From: Polymorphum gilvum SL003B-26A1
Lineage (GTDB): Bacteria; Pseudomonadota; Alphaproteobacteria; Rhizobiales; Stappiaceae
Length of the DNA: 64,000 bases
Assembly: GCF_000192745.1 (NCBI RefSeq)
Contig: NC_015259.1
Coordinates: 2,557,001 to 2,621,000, forward strand
Reading direction: 5' to 3'
In this document: piece by piece, positions 63,931 through 64,000 of the stretch
Numbering within the stretch: position 1 is the stretch's first letter
How the letters are laid out: each line of letters starts with the position of its first letter
Translations under genes and position numbers: made by a program
The notes under the pieces: model-generated
The model's input: the letters and a program-made list of their open reading frames with translations, nothing else
What the model was told of the DNA's origin: nothing
The model's database searches: none

Positions 63931-64000
63931 GCCGATCGCCAATCCCTCGCTCGCACGACGCCTGGGTCTGCCCGCGCTCGCGCTCGCCGCTACCGTGGCG
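63920..64000 (+). CDS. ABC transporter permease, start only
   Basis: The ATG at 63920 overlaps the ATPase gene by 11 bases and opens a frame to the window end (27 residues, MRLEPIANPSLARRLGLPAL and onwards). The hydrophobic stretch at the end suggests the first membrane segment. By context it should be one of the two BMP-type permeases; the rest lies outside the window. Confidence 0.7.
   Translation, partial: MRLEPIANPSLARRLGLPALALAATVA

Overview
The window is GC-rich (roughly two thirds G+C by eye) and densely coded. Its housekeeping gene order (fabD-fabG-acpP-fabF-mltG-yicC-gmk, rpsF-rpsR-rplI, dnaB-alr-radA-cvpA-purF, der-bamB) is what I know from free-living Alphaproteobacteria, most likely Hyphomicrobiales. 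Family or genus cannot be fixed from this sequence. There are no rRNA genes, no CRISPR array and no replication origin that I can see; one tRNA gene is present.

Positions 1-20740 are mainly core genome. A minus-strand block makes fatty-acid and cell-wall enzymes (fabD, fabG, acpP, fabF, mltG, yicC, and gmk cut by the window edge). It is followed on the plus strand by the ribosomal operon rpsF-rpsR-rplI, which ends at a clear intrinsic terminator, and by dnaB, alr, radA, a cvpA-like gene, purF and a short-chain dehydrogenase. A perfect 36-bp palindromic terminator separates these from the convergent block der, bamB and a YfgM-like gene, then an NnrU-like membrane protein, a DksA/TraR zinc-finger protein and a PilZ protein.

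Positions 20741-29045 hold a UgpABCE-like uptake locus. It has two permeases, two tandem paralogous solute-binding proteins, a metallophosphoesterase and a tyrosine-phosphatase-like protein on the minus strand. A divergent ATPase gene and a TetR-family regulator complete it. A 19-bp palindrome sits in the divergent promoter region, and six 14-bp direct repeats abut the regulator start. Core genes resume at about 29985-39294: guaA, a MarR regulator, a TPR protein, an RsmB/NOP methyltransferase, guaB, rlmE, a Ppx/GppA phosphatase with a long basic extension, and tRNA-Gln(CUG).

The accessory region starts at the tRNA. A phage-type integrase directly downstream is cut by a complete IS21-family element (40120-42640). 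The other IS edge cuts a GntR-type regulator next to uxaC, and no target duplication is visible, so an IS-associated deletion is the simplest reading. A five-gene peptide/opine-type ABC transporter, a frameshifted methyltransferase remnant and an intact FadR-like regulator follow.

Positions 52791-64000 form the most interesting block: a split transketolase, a 3-hydroxyisobutyrate-dehydrogenase-like enzyme, a crotonase-fold protein resembling 6-oxocamphor hydrolase, a TRAP transporter with fused membrane subunits, an ATZ/TRZ-type amidohydrolase and a BMP-type ABC transporter that runs off the window. It looks like a catabolic pathway with two dedicated uptake systems, and I cannot match it to a described pathway. 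Candidate promoters with TGG-N5-CCA operators precede its first two transcription units.
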